Positions 7,950-16,723 of a DNA stretch of 64,000 bases are shown piece after piece. The notes beneath the pieces are model-generated. The model was not told where the DNA came from. It worked only from the letters and a program-made list of their open reading frames with translations, and searched no databases. The number at the start of each line of letters is the position of its first letter. Position 1 is the stretch's first letter. The DNA comes from Rhodobacter sp. (lineage in GTDB: Bacteria > Pseudomonadota > Alphaproteobacteria > Rhodobacterales > Rhodobacteraceae): positions 1-64,000 of the forward strand of contig JAIXXB010000010.1 in the NCBI GenBank assembly GCA_027490955.1. The letters run 5' to 3'. The translations under genes and the position numbers were made by a program.

Positions 7950-9662
7950 ATGCCCGCCCCTTCCCGGCCCTTGACTGCGACGATTATTGCCTTGTGTTTG
8001 GGGCTGATCCCCGTCGCATCGGGTGCGAAAGAAGGTTTGGCGGGGGCTTTTCTGGCAGCGAAGATTGCTGCGGCAAATGCCGATTATCGCGCAGCAGATC
8101 TGTGGTATCAGCGCGCCTTGGCGCTGGATCCAAGCAACATAGAACTTCTCAATGGTGCGATGATTGCCGCGCTGTCCTTGGGGGAAATTGAGCGTGCCTC
8201 GGATTTGGCGGCTGAATTGCACGGGCTGAATGCTGCCAATCAAACCACGCTTTTGGCCCGTATGGCAGGGGCGGCAGAACGCGGTGATTTTGCCGAGATT
8301 ATCGAAATTGAAACGCTAGAGGTGTCGGCGGGCTCTTTGCAAGATGATCTCTTGGCGGGATGGGCCTTGATTGGGCTTGGCCAGATGAACGATGGCATTG
8401 CGCGCTTTGATAAGGTGGCCCAGATGCAAGGGCTGGCTGGCTTTGGCCTGTATCACAAGGCAATTGCGCTGGCGCTGGCAGGGAACTTTGACGGCGCGGC
8501 CGCGGCGCTGGCGGCGCCAGAGGCGGGCCCGCAGGTCAATGCGCGGCGCGGCGCGATTTTGCAGGCCGAAGTGCTCAGTCAGATTGGCCAGACTGCGCAG
8601 GCGGCTGATCTTTTGCGCCAGCGTTTTGCGCTGGGCCAAGACGCGCGCGTTGCAGAAATGATTGCTTTGCTGGACGCAGGCCAAGCCTTGCCGATTTCAG
8701 GATTCAAGGATGCCTCATCGGGTCTGGCGGAGGTTTTCTTTACTGTGGCCGCTGCTTTGGGCACGGAAAATGATCCCACCTATACGCTGCTGCAGGCGCG
8801 CATTGCCAGCGATCTGCGCCCTGATGACAGCGAAGCCTTGCTGTTGACCGCCAGCGTTTTGGAAAAGTTGGAACAATTTGATCTGGCGGCCGAAACCTAC
8901 GGCCAAATCGCGCCTGACCACCCCGATTACACCAGCGCGCAAATAGGCCGTTCGGCCGCCGTGTTTTCGGCGGGGCGGGGCGAAGAAAGCCTACAAATCC
9001 TGAAGGATTTGGCCGCAGCCTTCCCAACGGAATTTGATGTGCAAGTGGCCCTTGGCCAAGGGCTGCGCCGCGCCGAACAGTTTGAGGCTGCGATAACCGC
9101 CTATGATGCGGCGCTTGCGCTGTTGCCGCAAATCTTGCCGCAGCATTGGGCGATTTTCTACAGCCGCGGCATTGCCTATGACAATCTGCGCCAATATGAC
9201 GCCGCCGAAGCCGATTTTCGCACCGCTTTGGAATTGAACCCGAACCAGCCCAATGTTCTGAATTACTTGGGATATTCTTTGGTGGATCGCGGTGAAAAAC
9301 TGGAGGAGGCGCTGGGCATGATCCAGCGCGCTGTCGCGGCAAGGCCCGATTCGGGCTATATCATCGATAGTCTTGCTTGGGCGCTTTATCGACTTGGCCG
9401 TTATAGCGAGGCGCTGGCCCCGATGGAGCGTGCGGCCCAATTGGAACCCGTCGATCCGATTGTGACCGACCATTTGGGCGATGTGTATTGGGCCAATGGC
9501 CGCCAGCGCGAAGCGATGTTTCAATGGCGCCGCGCCCTGTCGTTTGAGCCGACCGAAAAAGATGCCGAACGCATCCGCAAAAAGCTAGAGATTGGTCTGG
9601 ATGCCGTGCGTGCCAGCGAAGGCGCGCCGCCCTTTCCCGATTTGGACGCAGGCGGTTTGTAA
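7950..9662 (+). CDS. Exported tetratricopeptide-repeat protein
   Basis: 570 residues with an N-terminal hydrophobic signal sequence (about residues 1-26, cleavage near ASG-AKE). TPR-like helical pairs run through the protein and are clearest at about 400-535, with repeated patterns of A-E-A-DFRTALELNP and A-L-PMERAAQLEP. Such proteins act as periplasmic or membrane-anchored protein-binding scaffolds; the partner cannot be told. In alphaproteobacteria a TPR gene is often found just before ispE, and here only three bases separate the two, so they are probably co-transcribed. Confidence 0.85.
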   Translation: MPAPSRPLTATIIALCLGLIPVASGAKEGLAGAFLAAKIAAANADYRAADLWYQRALALDPSNIELLNGAMIAALSLGEIERASDLAAELHGLNAANQTTLLARMAGAAERGDFAEIIEIETLEVSAGSLQDDLLAGWALIGLGQMNDGIARFDKVAQMQGLAGFGLYHKAIALALAGNFDGAAAALAAPEAGPQVNARRGAILQAEVLSQIGQTAQAADLLRQRFALGQDARVAEMIALLDAGQALPISGFKDASSGLAEVFFTVAAALGTENDPTYTLLQARIASDLRPDDSEALLLTASVLEKLEQFDLAAETYGQIAPDHPDYTSAQIGRSAAVFSAGRGEESLQILKDLAAAFPTEFDVQVALGQGLRRAEQFEAAITAYDAALALLPQILPQHWAIFYSRGIAYDNLRQYDAAEADFRTALELNPNQPNVLNYLGYSLVDRGEKLEEALGMIQRAVAARPDSGYIIDSLAWALYRLGRYSEALAPMERAAQLEPVDPIVTDHLGDVYWANGRQREAMFQWRRALSFEPTEKDAERIRKKLEIGLDAVRASEGAPPFPDLDAGGL

Positions 9663-9665
9663 CCC

Positions 9666-10535
9666 ATGCTGCGGGTCTTTGCCCCTGCCAAGATTAACCT
9701 GTGCCTGCATGTCACGGGTCAGCGCGCCGATGGTTATCACCTGCTGGATACTGTGGTTGGATTTGCCGATGTGGGCGATTGGCTGACGCTCTTGCAAGGC
9801 GGGGCGGGGCGCGTGCATGTTTCTGGGCCAGAGGCGGGCGCTCTTTTGGGCGAGAATATCATCACGCAGACTTTGTCTGCTTTTGGGGCGCAAGATGTCG
9901 ATGTGCATCTGGAAAAGAATTTGCCTGTTGCTTCGGGAATGGGGGGGGGCTCGTCAGATGCGGCGGCGGCGTATCGTGGGATCATCGCCTTGCAAAGCCG
10001 CGGGGTTGACCCTGCAGATGCGGCAAAACTGCTGAGCATCGGCGCAGATGTGCCAATGTGCGCGCGCGCCGTTCCTGCCTGCGTGCAAGGTATTGGCGAG
10101 GTCATCACGCCCCTTGCAAAGCTTGCCCCTTTGCACGCGCTTTTGGTCAATCCACGCCAGCACGTGGCAACGCCGCAGGTTTTTCGCGCCTTGCTGCGCA
10201 AGGAAAATGCCCCCCTGCCAAGCCTGCCGCAGCGGCTGGATGACCCAGCCCTTTTGATGGATTGGTTGCTTGCGCAGCGCAATGATTTGCAGGCCCCTGC
10301 CATTGCTGCAGCCCCAGTGATTGCCGATGTTTTGGCGGCGATCACTTTCACAGGTGCGCAGTTGGTGCGTATGTCAGGCTCTGGTGCGACATGTTTTGGG
10401 CTTTATGAAACCGTCCATGCGGCGCAAATAGCTGCGCAGCGGGTGCGCGCCCAATATCCCACATGGTGGGTTGCGCCGTGCCAGATCAACAATGGGGTAG
10501 ATGTGGCCCCTCAGGCAATGCGCGCCACAACGTAA
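9666..10535 (+). CDS. ispE: 4-diphosphocytidyl-2-C-methyl-D-erythritol kinase
   Basis: 289 residues. GHMP kinase of the non-mevalonate (MEP) isoprenoid pathway: phosphorylates CDP-methylerythritol at the 2-hydroxyl. The start APAKINLCLHV and the ATP-binding loop PVASGMGGGSSDAAAAY (about residues 86-102) are diagnostic, and the C-terminal RMSGSGATCFGL block is present. The glycine-rich loop is encoded partly by a run of nine G (9941-9949). The last 25 bases overlap the 3' end of the convergent polyprenyl synthase gene, an isoprenoid chain-elongation enzyme, so two steps of the same metabolism lie tail to tail. Confidence 0.96.
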   Translation: MLRVFAPAKINLCLHVTGQRADGYHLLDTVVGFADVGDWLTLLQGGAGRVHVSGPEAGALLGENIITQTLSAFGAQDVDVHLEKNLPVASGMGGGSSDAAAAYRGIIALQSRGVDPADAAKLLSIGADVPMCARAVPACVQGIGEVITPLAKLAPLHALLVNPRQHVATPQVFRALLRKENAPLPSLPQRLDDPALLMDWLLAQRNDLQAPAIAAAPVIADVLAAITFTGAQLVRMSGSGATCFGLYETVHAAQIAAQRVRAQYPTWWVAPCQINNGVDVAPQAMRATT

Positions 10536-11515
10536 TCAGCCAAATCGCGCAGCATGTCTTTGATCGGATGGTCGGGCATGACCTGCAGCGCCGTTGCGGC
10601 GCGGGCGGCATATGCCAGTGCATCTTGGCGCGCGGCCTCCATCGCGCCGTGGCGCGCCATGATGGCGCGGGCCTGTTGTAAATCGCCGTCCCTCTGATCG
10701 CCCTTGGCAATGGTGCGTGCCCAGAACGCTCGCTCTTCGGCATCTGCCATAGCGACGGCTTTGATCACGGGAAGGGTCAATTTACGCTCGCGAAAATCAT
10801 CGCCCGTGTTCTTGCCCAGCGTATCTGCTGCACCGCCATAATCCAAAAGATCATCCACGATTTGAAAGGCAATTCCCAGCGCATCGCCATAATCAAACAG
10901 CGCGCGGGTTTGGGCATCATTGGCCCCTGCAATCACGCCGCCCACCTCGGTTGCGGCGGAAAACAAGGCGGCAGTTTTGCCGCGCACCACTTGCAAATAA
11001 ATCGCCTCGGTCGTGGCCAAATCTTGCGCCGCAGTCAGTTGCAGCACCTCGCCTTCGGCAATGGTGGCCGATGCATTGGCTAAAATATCCAAAACCCTCA
11101 GCGATCCTGTTTCGACCATCAACTGAAAGCTGCGCGAGAACAGATAATCGCCCACCAGAACCGACGATTTGTTATCCCACAATAGGTTTGCCGTGGGCCG
11201 CCCGCGCCGCCGCTGGCTTTCGTCAACGACATCATCATGCAGCAAGGTGGCGGTGTGGATAAACTCGACTGTCGCGGCCAAGTGAATATGGTAGGGGCCG
11301 TCATAACCGCACATCCGCGCTGCGGCCAAGGTCAGCATCGGGCGCAGACGCTTGCCGCCTGCCTCGACCAAATGCGCCGTCACTTCGGGGATGCGCGGCG
11401 CATGCTGGGATGCCATCCGCGCGCGGATCATCACATTCACCGCAGCCATATCGTCTGCCAAAAACGCAGCCAATTGGTCATGTGGTTTTTGCACGGCAGT
11501 TTGCATATGGTTCAC
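10511..11515 (-). CDS. Long-chain trans-polyprenyl diphosphate synthase (ubiquinone side chain)
   Basis: About 334 residues. Condenses isopentenyl diphosphate onto allylic diphosphates to build the long prenyl tail of ubiquinone (octaprenyl or decaprenyl; chain length cannot be read with certainty). Both Asp-rich motifs are present: LLHDDVVDES and QIVDDLLDYGG, plus GGKRLRP and GDYLFSRSF. The start is uncertain: ATG at 11527, GTG at 11515 or ATG at 11506. I chose the GTG because GAGGA lies five bases before it; the other two lack a well-placed ribosome binding site. Converges on and overlaps ispE by 25 bases. Confidence 0.93.
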   Translation of the reverse strand: MNHMQTAVQKPHDQLAAFLADDMAAVNVMIRARMASQHAPRIPEVTAHLVEAGGKRLRPMLTLAAARMCGYDGPYHIHLAATVEFIHTATLLHDDVVDESQRRRGRPTANLLWDNKSSVLVGDYLFSRSFQLMVETGSLRVLDILANASATIAEGEVLQLTAAQDLATTEAIYLQVVRGKTAALFSAATEVGGVIAGANDAQTRALFDYGDALGIAFQIVDDLLDYGGAADTLGKNTGDDFRERKLTLPVIKAVAMADAEERAFWARTIAKGDQRDGDLQQARAIMARHGAMEAARQDALAYAARAATALQVMPDHPIKDMLRDLADYVVARIA

Positions 11516-11565
11516 GGCTTTCCTCATCTGTGGACGAAGGCGGACGGGGCGGCTAGATTGCGGGG

Positions 11566-11790
11566 ATGAAGCTTTTGCTCTCGACCACCGATCCTACTGC
11601 GATTCCCTTTGCGCAAGTCCTTCTTGACGGCGAGGGTATAGACAGCTTTGTTCTGGACGTCCACATGCACGCGTTGCACGGGGCGATGGGATTTTTGCCC
11701 CGCCGACTGATGGTGCATCCGCGCGATCATTTCCGCGCGCGCGCCGTGTTGCTGGATAATGGTTTTCCCGAAGTGGATTTAGAGACGTGA
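11566..11790 (+). CDS. DUF2007 small protein
   Basis: 74 residues. KLLLSTTDPTAIPFAQVLLDGEGI followed by a short beta-rich stretch matches DUF2007, a small ferredoxin-like-fold domain often called putative signal transducing protein; no biochemical role is established. It is divergent from the polyprenyl synthase, so the 50-base gap must hold both promoters. Its stop codon overlaps the ATG of the next gene (TGATG), suggesting coupled expression with the methyltransferase. Confidence 0.8.
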   Translation: MKLLLSTTDPTAIPFAQVLLDGEGIDSFVLDVHMHALHGAMGFLPRRLMVHPRDHFRARAVLLDNGFPEVDLET

Positions 11791-12539
11791 TGCAGCTGTC
11801 ACATGATGCGTTTTTGTGTGGCAAGCTGCATTTATGGCAGCCTGTGTCGGGTTATCGCGCGGCGACCGATGCCGTCTTGCTTGCCGCGGCCTGCCCTGCC
11901 ACATCTGGCCAATCGGTGCTGGATTTGGGCTGCGGAGTAGGGGCGGCCAGCCTCTGTTTGGCCGCGCGCGTGCCAGACCTGCACCTGTTTGGGCTGGAAG
12001 TGCAACCTGACTATGCCGATCTTGCTCGCCGTAATGCTGCGGAGAATGGCTTTGCGATGCAGGTTGAAACGGGCGATTTGGCAGCGATGCCGCGCAGCCT
12101 GCGCCGCGATTTCGACCATGTCATAGCCAACCCGCCCTATTACCCAAAAGGCGGCACGCCCAGCCCAGATGTGGGCCGCGCCACCGCCTTGCAGGTGGGC
12201 AATGCCGCCTTGGGCGACTGGGTGCAGGCCGCCGCGCGCCGCCTTGCCCCGCGCGGTTGGCTGACGCTGATCTGTGGTGCAGATGGCCTGCCCGAAGTGC
12301 TGGCCGCCATGGGCGATAAGCTGGGATCAGCCGCCGTCCTGCCCCTTGCTGCACGCGAAGGCCGCCCTGCCTTGCGCATCATTTTGCGCGCCCGCAAAAC
12401 AGGCAAAGGCGCGTTTCGCCTGCTTGCCCCTTTTGTCATTCATTCAGGCGATACCCATGACGGCGATCGCGAAAGCTATACGCTTGCCGCGAACGCCGTC
12501 TTGCGCGGCGGCGAAAGTCTTTCTGCGGCATTTGAGTAA
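11790..12539 (+). CDS. YfiC/TrmN6-like N6-adenine methyltransferase
   Basis: 249 residues. Class I SAM-dependent methyltransferase: VLDLGCGVGAASLCLA is motif I, FGLEVQPDYA carries the acid that holds the SAM ribose, and VIANPPYY is the N/D-PP-Y/F motif of N6-adenine or related amino methyltransferases. The N-terminal block GYRAATDAVLLAAACP is typical of the TrmN6 group that modifies A37 of tRNA-Val, but substrate assignment across the group is loose. Starts on the TGATG overlap with the DUF2007 gene (a GTG one codon earlier is also possible). Confidence 0.85.
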   Translation: MQLSHDAFLCGKLHLWQPVSGYRAATDAVLLAAACPATSGQSVLDLGCGVGAASLCLAARVPDLHLFGLEVQPDYADLARRNAAENGFAMQVETGDLAAMPRSLRRDFDHVIANPPYYPKGGTPSPDVGRATALQVGNAALGDWVQAAARRLAPRGWLTLICGADGLPEVLAAMGDKLGSAAVLPLAAREGRPALRIILRARKTGKGAFRLLAPFVIHSGDTHDGDRESYTLAANAVLRGGESLSAAFE

Positions 12540-12629
12540 AGTTTTCCGCCTATGGCCATCAAGACGTGATGACAGAGTCGCAAAACTGTGGTCAGATGAT
12601 CCTACGGCTTTTTGACCTAGGAGGTTCGA

Positions 12630-12797
12630 ATGACTGTTGCTTCCCACATCGTTGAATTGAAGAAAAAGCACGAGCATCTGTCCGATGCAGTAGAACGTGC
12701 GCAACGCAGCCCTGCAGTGGACGCGCTGGAGATCGCCGAAATGAAGAAGCAAAAGCTAAAGCTGAAAGAAGAAATCAGCCGCCTGACCCAACATTAA
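12630..12797 (+). CDS. DUF465 (YdcH-like) small helical protein
   Basis: 55 residues, a single predicted long helical hairpin rich in Lys and Glu: VELKKKHEHLSDAVERAQ at the start and ISRLTQH at the end. This is the DUF465/YdcH family, widespread in alphaproteobacteria with unknown function. The call is supported by a perfect AGGAGGT ribosome binding site (12619-12625) four bases before the ATG. Ends seven bases before the 3' end of the convergent transporter gene. Confidence 0.88.
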   Translation: MTVASHIVELKKKHEHLSDAVERAQRSPAVDALEIAEMKKQKLKLKEEISRLTQH

Positions 12798-12803
12798 GCA
12801 GGC

Positions 12804-13676
12804 CTAACCCTTATCATCCGTTGGTTTTGCGGCGTTGGCTGCCAGCGCCGCCCCGACTGTGATCAGCAGCGCAGCTATGGCCAGCGCGGGCGTGGCTGCG
12901 CTGATGTCTGCCGCAACCAAGGCAAGGGTAGACAGCAAGGGCGCAGCATAACTGGCCGTGCCGAGAAATTGGATATCGCCGCGTTTCATGCCGATATCCC
13001 ATGTAAAGAACGCAATGCCTACAGGGCCAAGGCCCAAGGCGATGACGCTGGCCCAGCCCAGCGCATTTTCAGGCCATTGGGTGCCTTCGAATGCGAAATG
13101 CGCCAGCGCAGATAATAGCGCGGTGGCTGCGCAAAAAACGGTGACGGCTTCGCTGGGCACCTCGCGGTGATAGGCCGAGGCCACGGAATAACTGCTCCAG
13201 ACCAAGGCGCACAGAAAGGCCAGTGCCAACGCGGCCAGTGGCGCGCCCGTGCTGCCCGCCTGCAGCACAATCAACGCCGCGCCGCACAGCCCCAGTACTG
13301 CACCGATGATGGGCCGCGCAGAAAGGCGTGCAGCGGGCAATAGGCCGGACATCAGCACAATCAGCAGTGGCCAAAGATAGGCGATCAGCCCCGTGGTGGC
13401 ATCAGGCCCCAGCCGAAACGCGGTAAAATACAAGAAATGATAACCAAACAGCCCAGCCGTGCCCAAGGCGTAAACCCGCAGCGGCACACCGCGCAAAACC
13501 CCAAAACCGCGCCGCGATGTCCAGATCACGCCAACCAGCGCGCCAATGCCAAAGGTCATCGCATTCAGTTGCAAAGGCGGCACGGGGCTGGCGAATATGG
13601 TCAGCAGCGCCAGCAGAGACCATAGAAGAATGGCCGAAAACCCGATCCATGTTGCGCGGCGACTGTTCATGCCCAT
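12804..13676 (-). CDS. EamA/DMT-family membrane transporter
   Basis: About 290 residues from the chosen ATG at 13676. Ten hydrophobic segments in two EamA-like halves, beginning SRRATWIGFSAILLWSLLALLT, and GLFGYHFLYFTAFRLGP in the first half. The family exports amino acids, metabolites or drugs; the substrate is unknown. The frame stays open upstream to 13799, but that extension is polar and does not look like a membrane protein, so an inner start (13676 or 13670) is more likely; no strong ribosome binding site marks either. Ends next to the DUF465 gene on the other strand. Confidence 0.87.
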   Translation of the reverse strand: MGMNSRRATWIGFSAILLWSLLALLTIFASPVPPLQLNAMTFGIGALVGVIWTSRRGFGVLRGVPLRVYALGTAGLFGYHFLYFTAFRLGPDATTGLIAYLWPLLIVLMSGLLPAARLSARPIIGAVLGLCGAALIVLQAGSTGAPLAALALAFLCALVWSSYSVASAYHREVPSEAVTVFCAATALLSALAHFAFEGTQWPENALGWASVIALGLGPVGIAFFTWDIGMKRGDIQFLGTASYAAPLLSTLALVAADISAATPALAIAALLITVGAALAANAAKPTDDKG

Positions 13677-13740
13677 GTGTGACAAAGGGCCAGCCCCTTG
13701 ACCAGCCCTTTGCGTTGAGAGTGGTGGAAAAATTTCTTGG

Positions 13741-14466
13741 TTAAACCACGAATTGCCCGCCATTGGCCGACAGGGTCGAACCCGTGATAAACCCTGCATC
13801 GTCAGAGGCTAAAAACACCACAGCGCGGGCAATTTCCGAAGGCTCGCCCAACCGGCCCACGGGGATTTGCGGCAAGATACGCTCGTTTAGAACCTTTTCA
13901 TCAATCGCGCGCACCATTTCGGTCGCAATGTAACCTGGGCAGATCGCATTAACGGTGATTCCTGCGCGCGCACCTTCGGCCGCCAGCGCCTTGGTAAAGC
14001 CCAAATCACCAGATTTTGCTGCCGAATAGTTTACTTGCCCCGCCTGCCCCTTTTGCCCATTGATCGATGATATGTTGATAATGCGGCCAAATTTACGATC
14101 GCGCATGCCCGTCCAAACGGGGTGGGTCATGTTGAACAGGCCCGACAGGTTTACATCAATCACCTCTTTCCACTGAGCAGGGGTCATTTTGTGAAACATC
14201 GCATCGCGGGTGATGCCTGCGTTATTGACCAGCACCGCTATGGGGCCAAGCGCAGCCTCCACCTGCGCCACACCCGCCGCGCAAGCGTCATAATCGGCGA
14301 CCGACCATTTGAACGATTTTATCCCCGTTTCGGCAGTAAAGGCGGCTGCAGCATCGTCATTGCCCGCGTAATTTGCCGCCACAGTGTAACCAGCCGCTTT
14401 CAGCGCCACTGACACCGCCGCGCCTATTCCGCGGGTACCCCCCGTTACCAAAGCCACTTTCGACAT
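13741..14466 (-). CDS. phaB: Acetoacetyl-CoA reductase
   Basis: 241 residues. Short-chain dehydrogenase that reduces acetoacetyl-CoA to (R)-3-hydroxybutyryl-CoA, the monomer of polyhydroxybutyrate and also an entry compound for the ethylmalonyl-CoA pathway. Features: cofactor loop GGTRGIG near the N-terminus, NNAG, the active-site Ser in INISSINGQKGQ and YSAAK. The INGQKGQ(A/F)GQ segment is specific for PhaB. Start at 14466 follows GGGAGGG by about four bases. Lies 146 bases downstream of phaA, with a perfect hairpin in the gap. Confidence 0.95.
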   Translation of the reverse strand: MSKVALVTGGTRGIGAAVSVALKAAGYTVAANYAGNDDAAAAFTAETGIKSFKWSVADYDACAAGVAQVEAALGPIAVLVNNAGITRDAMFHKMTPAQWKEVIDVNLSGLFNMTHPVWTGMRDRKFGRIINISSINGQKGQAGQVNYSAAKSGDLGFTKALAAEGARAGITVNAICPGYIATEMVRAIDEKVLNERILPQIPVGRLGEPSEIARAVVFLASDDAGFITGSTLSANGGQFVV

Positions 14467-14511
14467 ACTGCCCTCCCAGACCATGATTTGAAACCTTGTT
14501 ACCCAAATGCG

Positions 14512-14544
14512 AAACCCAGCGCAATATTATTGCGCTGGGTTTTT
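14512..14544. terminator. Perfect 14-bp hairpin between phaA and phaB
   Basis: Arms 14512-14525 and 14529-14542 are perfectly complementary with a 3-nt loop. On the plus strand the right arm runs into five T and then more T-rich sequence, the form of an intrinsic terminator for antisense transcription. On the minus strand, the direction of phaA to phaB, the hairpin ends in only three T before a C. It could act there as a weak terminator or as a processing and stability signal that sets phaB below phaA. Confidence 0.75.
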
Positions 14545-14612
14545 CAATTTTGTTTTTATATGTCGAATGCGGGGCGCTGCTCACCCGCATCACCCGCGCG
14601 CGGCGCACAAGT

Positions 14613-15788
14613 TTAGGCGCGCTCTAGGCACATGGCCACACCCATGCCGCCCCCGATGCACAAAGTTGCCAAGCCTTTTTTGCCGCCAGAACGCGCCATT
14701 TCAAACAACAGCGTGTTCAATATCCGCGCGCCTGACGCACCGATGGGATGGCCTATGGCAATTGCGCCGCCGTTCACATTCACGCGCGCAGGATCCCAGC
14801 CCATATCTTTGTTCACAGCGCAGGCTTGGGCGGCAAAGGCCTCGTTCGCCTCGACCAAATCCAGATCGGCGGCGTTCCATCCCGCCTTTTCCAGTGCTTT
14901 GCGGCTGGCATGGATTGGCCCGACCCCCATAATGGCAGGATCAAGCCCTGCGGTGGCATAACTGGCGATACGCGCCAAAGGCGTTAGCCCGCGCTTGGCG
15001 GCCTCGGCCTCGGACATCAGCAAGACACCCGCCGCCCCATCGTTCAACCCGCTGGCATTGCCTGCAGTGACGCTGCCGTCTTTGGCAAAGGCAGGGCGCA
15101 GCTTTTGCATCGATTCCAAGGTGGCCCCATGGCGGATATACTCGTCTGAATCGACCACGACATCCCCTTTGCGGGTTTTGACAGTAAAGGGAATAATCTC
15201 ATCGGCAAACTTGCCTGCCTTTTGCGCGGCCTCGGCTTTCAACTGGCTTTGCAGGGCAAACTCGTCCTGCATTTCACGCGAAATCTGCCATTGATTGGCG
15301 ACGTTTTCGGCCGTGATTCCCATGTGATAGCCGTTGAACGCGTCCCACAATCCATCGCGGATCATGCTGTCGATAAAGTTCAGATCACCCATTTTCTGCC
15401 CTGCGCGCAAATGCGCGACATGGGGGGAAAGGGACATATTCTCTTGCCCGCCTGCCATAACAATGGCTGCTTCACCCAGTTGCACATGCATCGCACCCAG
15501 TGCCACCGCCCGCAGGCCAGACCCGCAAACTTGGTTAATCGACCAAGCGCTGGCCTCGCGGGCAAGACCTGCCTTGATATGGGCTTGGCGGGCGGGGTTT
15601 TGCCCCTGACCCGCTGTCAGCACTTGTCCCAATATGGTTTCGGATACTTCGACCGCATCGATACCCGCGCGGGCAATGACACCTGAAATCATCGCTGCGC
15701 CCAGATCATGCGCAGGGGTGGCCGCGAAGGCCCCGTTAAAGCTGCCCACAGCAGTGCGACCTGCCGCCACAATCACAACATTTGTCAT
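14613..15788 (-). CDS. phaA: Acetyl-CoA acetyltransferase (beta-ketothiolase)
   Basis: 391 residues, standard length. Condenses two acetyl-CoA to acetoacetyl-CoA. The nucleophilic Cys is in NQVCGSGLRA (about residue 88), the GHPIGASGAR block carries the catalytic His and the CIGGGMG block near the C-terminus the second Cys. Start ATG at 15788 follows GGGGAGAAAG. Upstream lies a 7-bp inverted repeat (15825-15855) that may be its operator. With phaB it supplies 3-hydroxybutyryl-CoA; the polymerase phaC is not in the window. Ccr and Ecm about 12-16 kb away use the same intermediates. Confidence 0.96.
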   Translation of the reverse strand: MTNVVIVAAGRTAVGSFNGAFAATPAHDLGAAMISGVIARAGIDAVEVSETILGQVLTAGQGQNPARQAHIKAGLAREASAWSINQVCGSGLRAVALGAMHVQLGEAAIVMAGGQENMSLSPHVAHLRAGQKMGDLNFIDSMIRDGLWDAFNGYHMGITAENVANQWQISREMQDEFALQSQLKAEAAQKAGKFADEIIPFTVKTRKGDVVVDSDEYIRHGATLESMQKLRPAFAKDGSVTAGNASGLNDGAAGVLLMSEAEAAKRGLTPLARIASYATAGLDPAIMGVGPIHASRKALEKAGWNAADLDLVEANEAFAAQACAVNKDMGWDPARVNVNGGAIAIGHPIGASGARILNTLLFEMARSGGKKGLATLCIGGGMGVAMCLERA

Positions 15789-15824
15789 AAATCTTTCTCC
15801 CCGAAAACGCCAAGGCGCCGCAAT

Positions 15825-15855
15825 GGCCTAGCCACCCTTTTCAAATGCCTAGGCC
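15825..15855. promoter_or_regulatory. Inverted repeat GGCCTAG-N17-CTAGGCC upstream of phaA
   Basis: Arms 15825-15831 and 15849-15855 are perfectly complementary, spaced by 17 bases, and sit 37-67 bases before the phaA start codon on the minus strand. Position fits an operator or promoter-overlapping site for the phaAB genes. The regulator is unknown, and the arms do not match the PhaR CTGC/GCAG site as I know it. Confidence 0.35.
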
Positions 15856-15904
15856 CCGATGGAGCGAATTGCAAGCCGCCAATGCTGCCCGATTCGGCGG
15901 CCAA

Positions 15905-16723
15905 TCAGGCGAAAATCGGCTTCATCGTTGGTGCGCCGAACAAAAAACCCTGAAAACAATCAATGCCCATCGCCTGCAAAACCGCAGCTTCTTCGGGGGT
16001 TTCCACCGCTTCGGCCACTGTGAACATGCCGAAATGTTTGGACATTGTGATCAGCGCTGCCACCAATGTTTGGTTTTCGGGGTGGCTGTGAATATCGCGA
16101 ATGAATTGGCGATCAATCTTTACGATGTCAAAGAAAAACTCGCGAAAATAGCGAATGGCCATCTGCCCAGAGCCAAAGTTATCCAAGGCTACGGCAATGC
16201 CTTCGCGCTGGAATTCGTCCATAAAGGCGATCACAATTTCAGGCACCATCATGGCCGAACTTTCGGAAATTTCCAAAATCAGCCGCGCACCGATATCGCC
16301 TCCCGCCGCCAATCCCGCCCGCAGCGTTTGGCCCCACGCAGGATAGCCGATAGAGCGTGCAGACATGTTCAGTGACAGGCGCAGGTTGGGATGCGATGCC
16401 AGCGCGCGCAACCCTGCCTCTAGGGCAATCACATCAATCTGGCGCGCCATTTCCGTGCCTTCGACCACGCCCATAAAATCCTTGGCAGGGATCACCCGAT
16501 GGGCAGGGTCAAGAATACGGATAAGCCCCTCATAAAAGGCGGTCTTGCTGGGATCGGCAGCAGTGACAACGGGCTGATAGGCAAGGCGCAGACGCTTTTG
16601 CGCCAAGGCATCGCGCACCAGATCAACTGTGGCGCGGTCAATCCCATCTATGGCAGCGCCAAGCGGGCTGGCAAAGCCCGCCGCTGCATCGATTTTCGCA
16701 TTGCTTCGTTGGATGGTCATAAC
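15905..16723 (-). CDS. EAL-domain protein with altered catalytic loop
   Basis: 272 residues, essentially one EAL domain with a short N-terminal extension, no transmembrane or receiver domain. EAL domains hydrolyse cyclic-di-GMP. Recognisable positions: YEGLIR in place of EALLR (E64), LNMS (N118), LEISES (E150), VKIDRQF (K201, D203), VAEAVET and QGFLFG. The usual DDFGTG metal loop reads LDNFGSG, so the second Asp is Asn181; activity may be reduced or lost and the protein could be a cyclic-di-GMP sensor. The ATG at 16723 is preferred to one at 16786 because AAGGAGAG precedes it. Lies upstream of phaA on the same strand with 116 bases between. Confidence 0.88.
   Translation of the reverse strand, partial: VMTIQRSNAKIDAAAGFASPLGAAIDGIDRATVDLVRDALAQKRLRLAYQPVVTAADPSKTAFYEGLIRILDPAHRVIPAKDFMGVVEGTEMARQIDVIALEAGLRALASHPNLRLSLNMSARSIGYPAWGQTLRAGLAAGGDIGARLILEISESSAMMVPEIVIAFMDEFQREGIAVALDNFGSGQMAIRYFREFFFDIVKIDRQFIRDIHSHPENQTLVAALITMSKHFGMFTVAEAVETPEEAAVLQAMGIDCFQGFLFGAPTMKPIFA

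Noticed and set aside
9941-9949. Run of nine G within ispE as a possible slippage/phase-variation site
   Set aside because: The run encodes the invariant Gly-Gly-Gly of the GHMP loop and the gene is expected to be essential, so it is explained by protein constraint.
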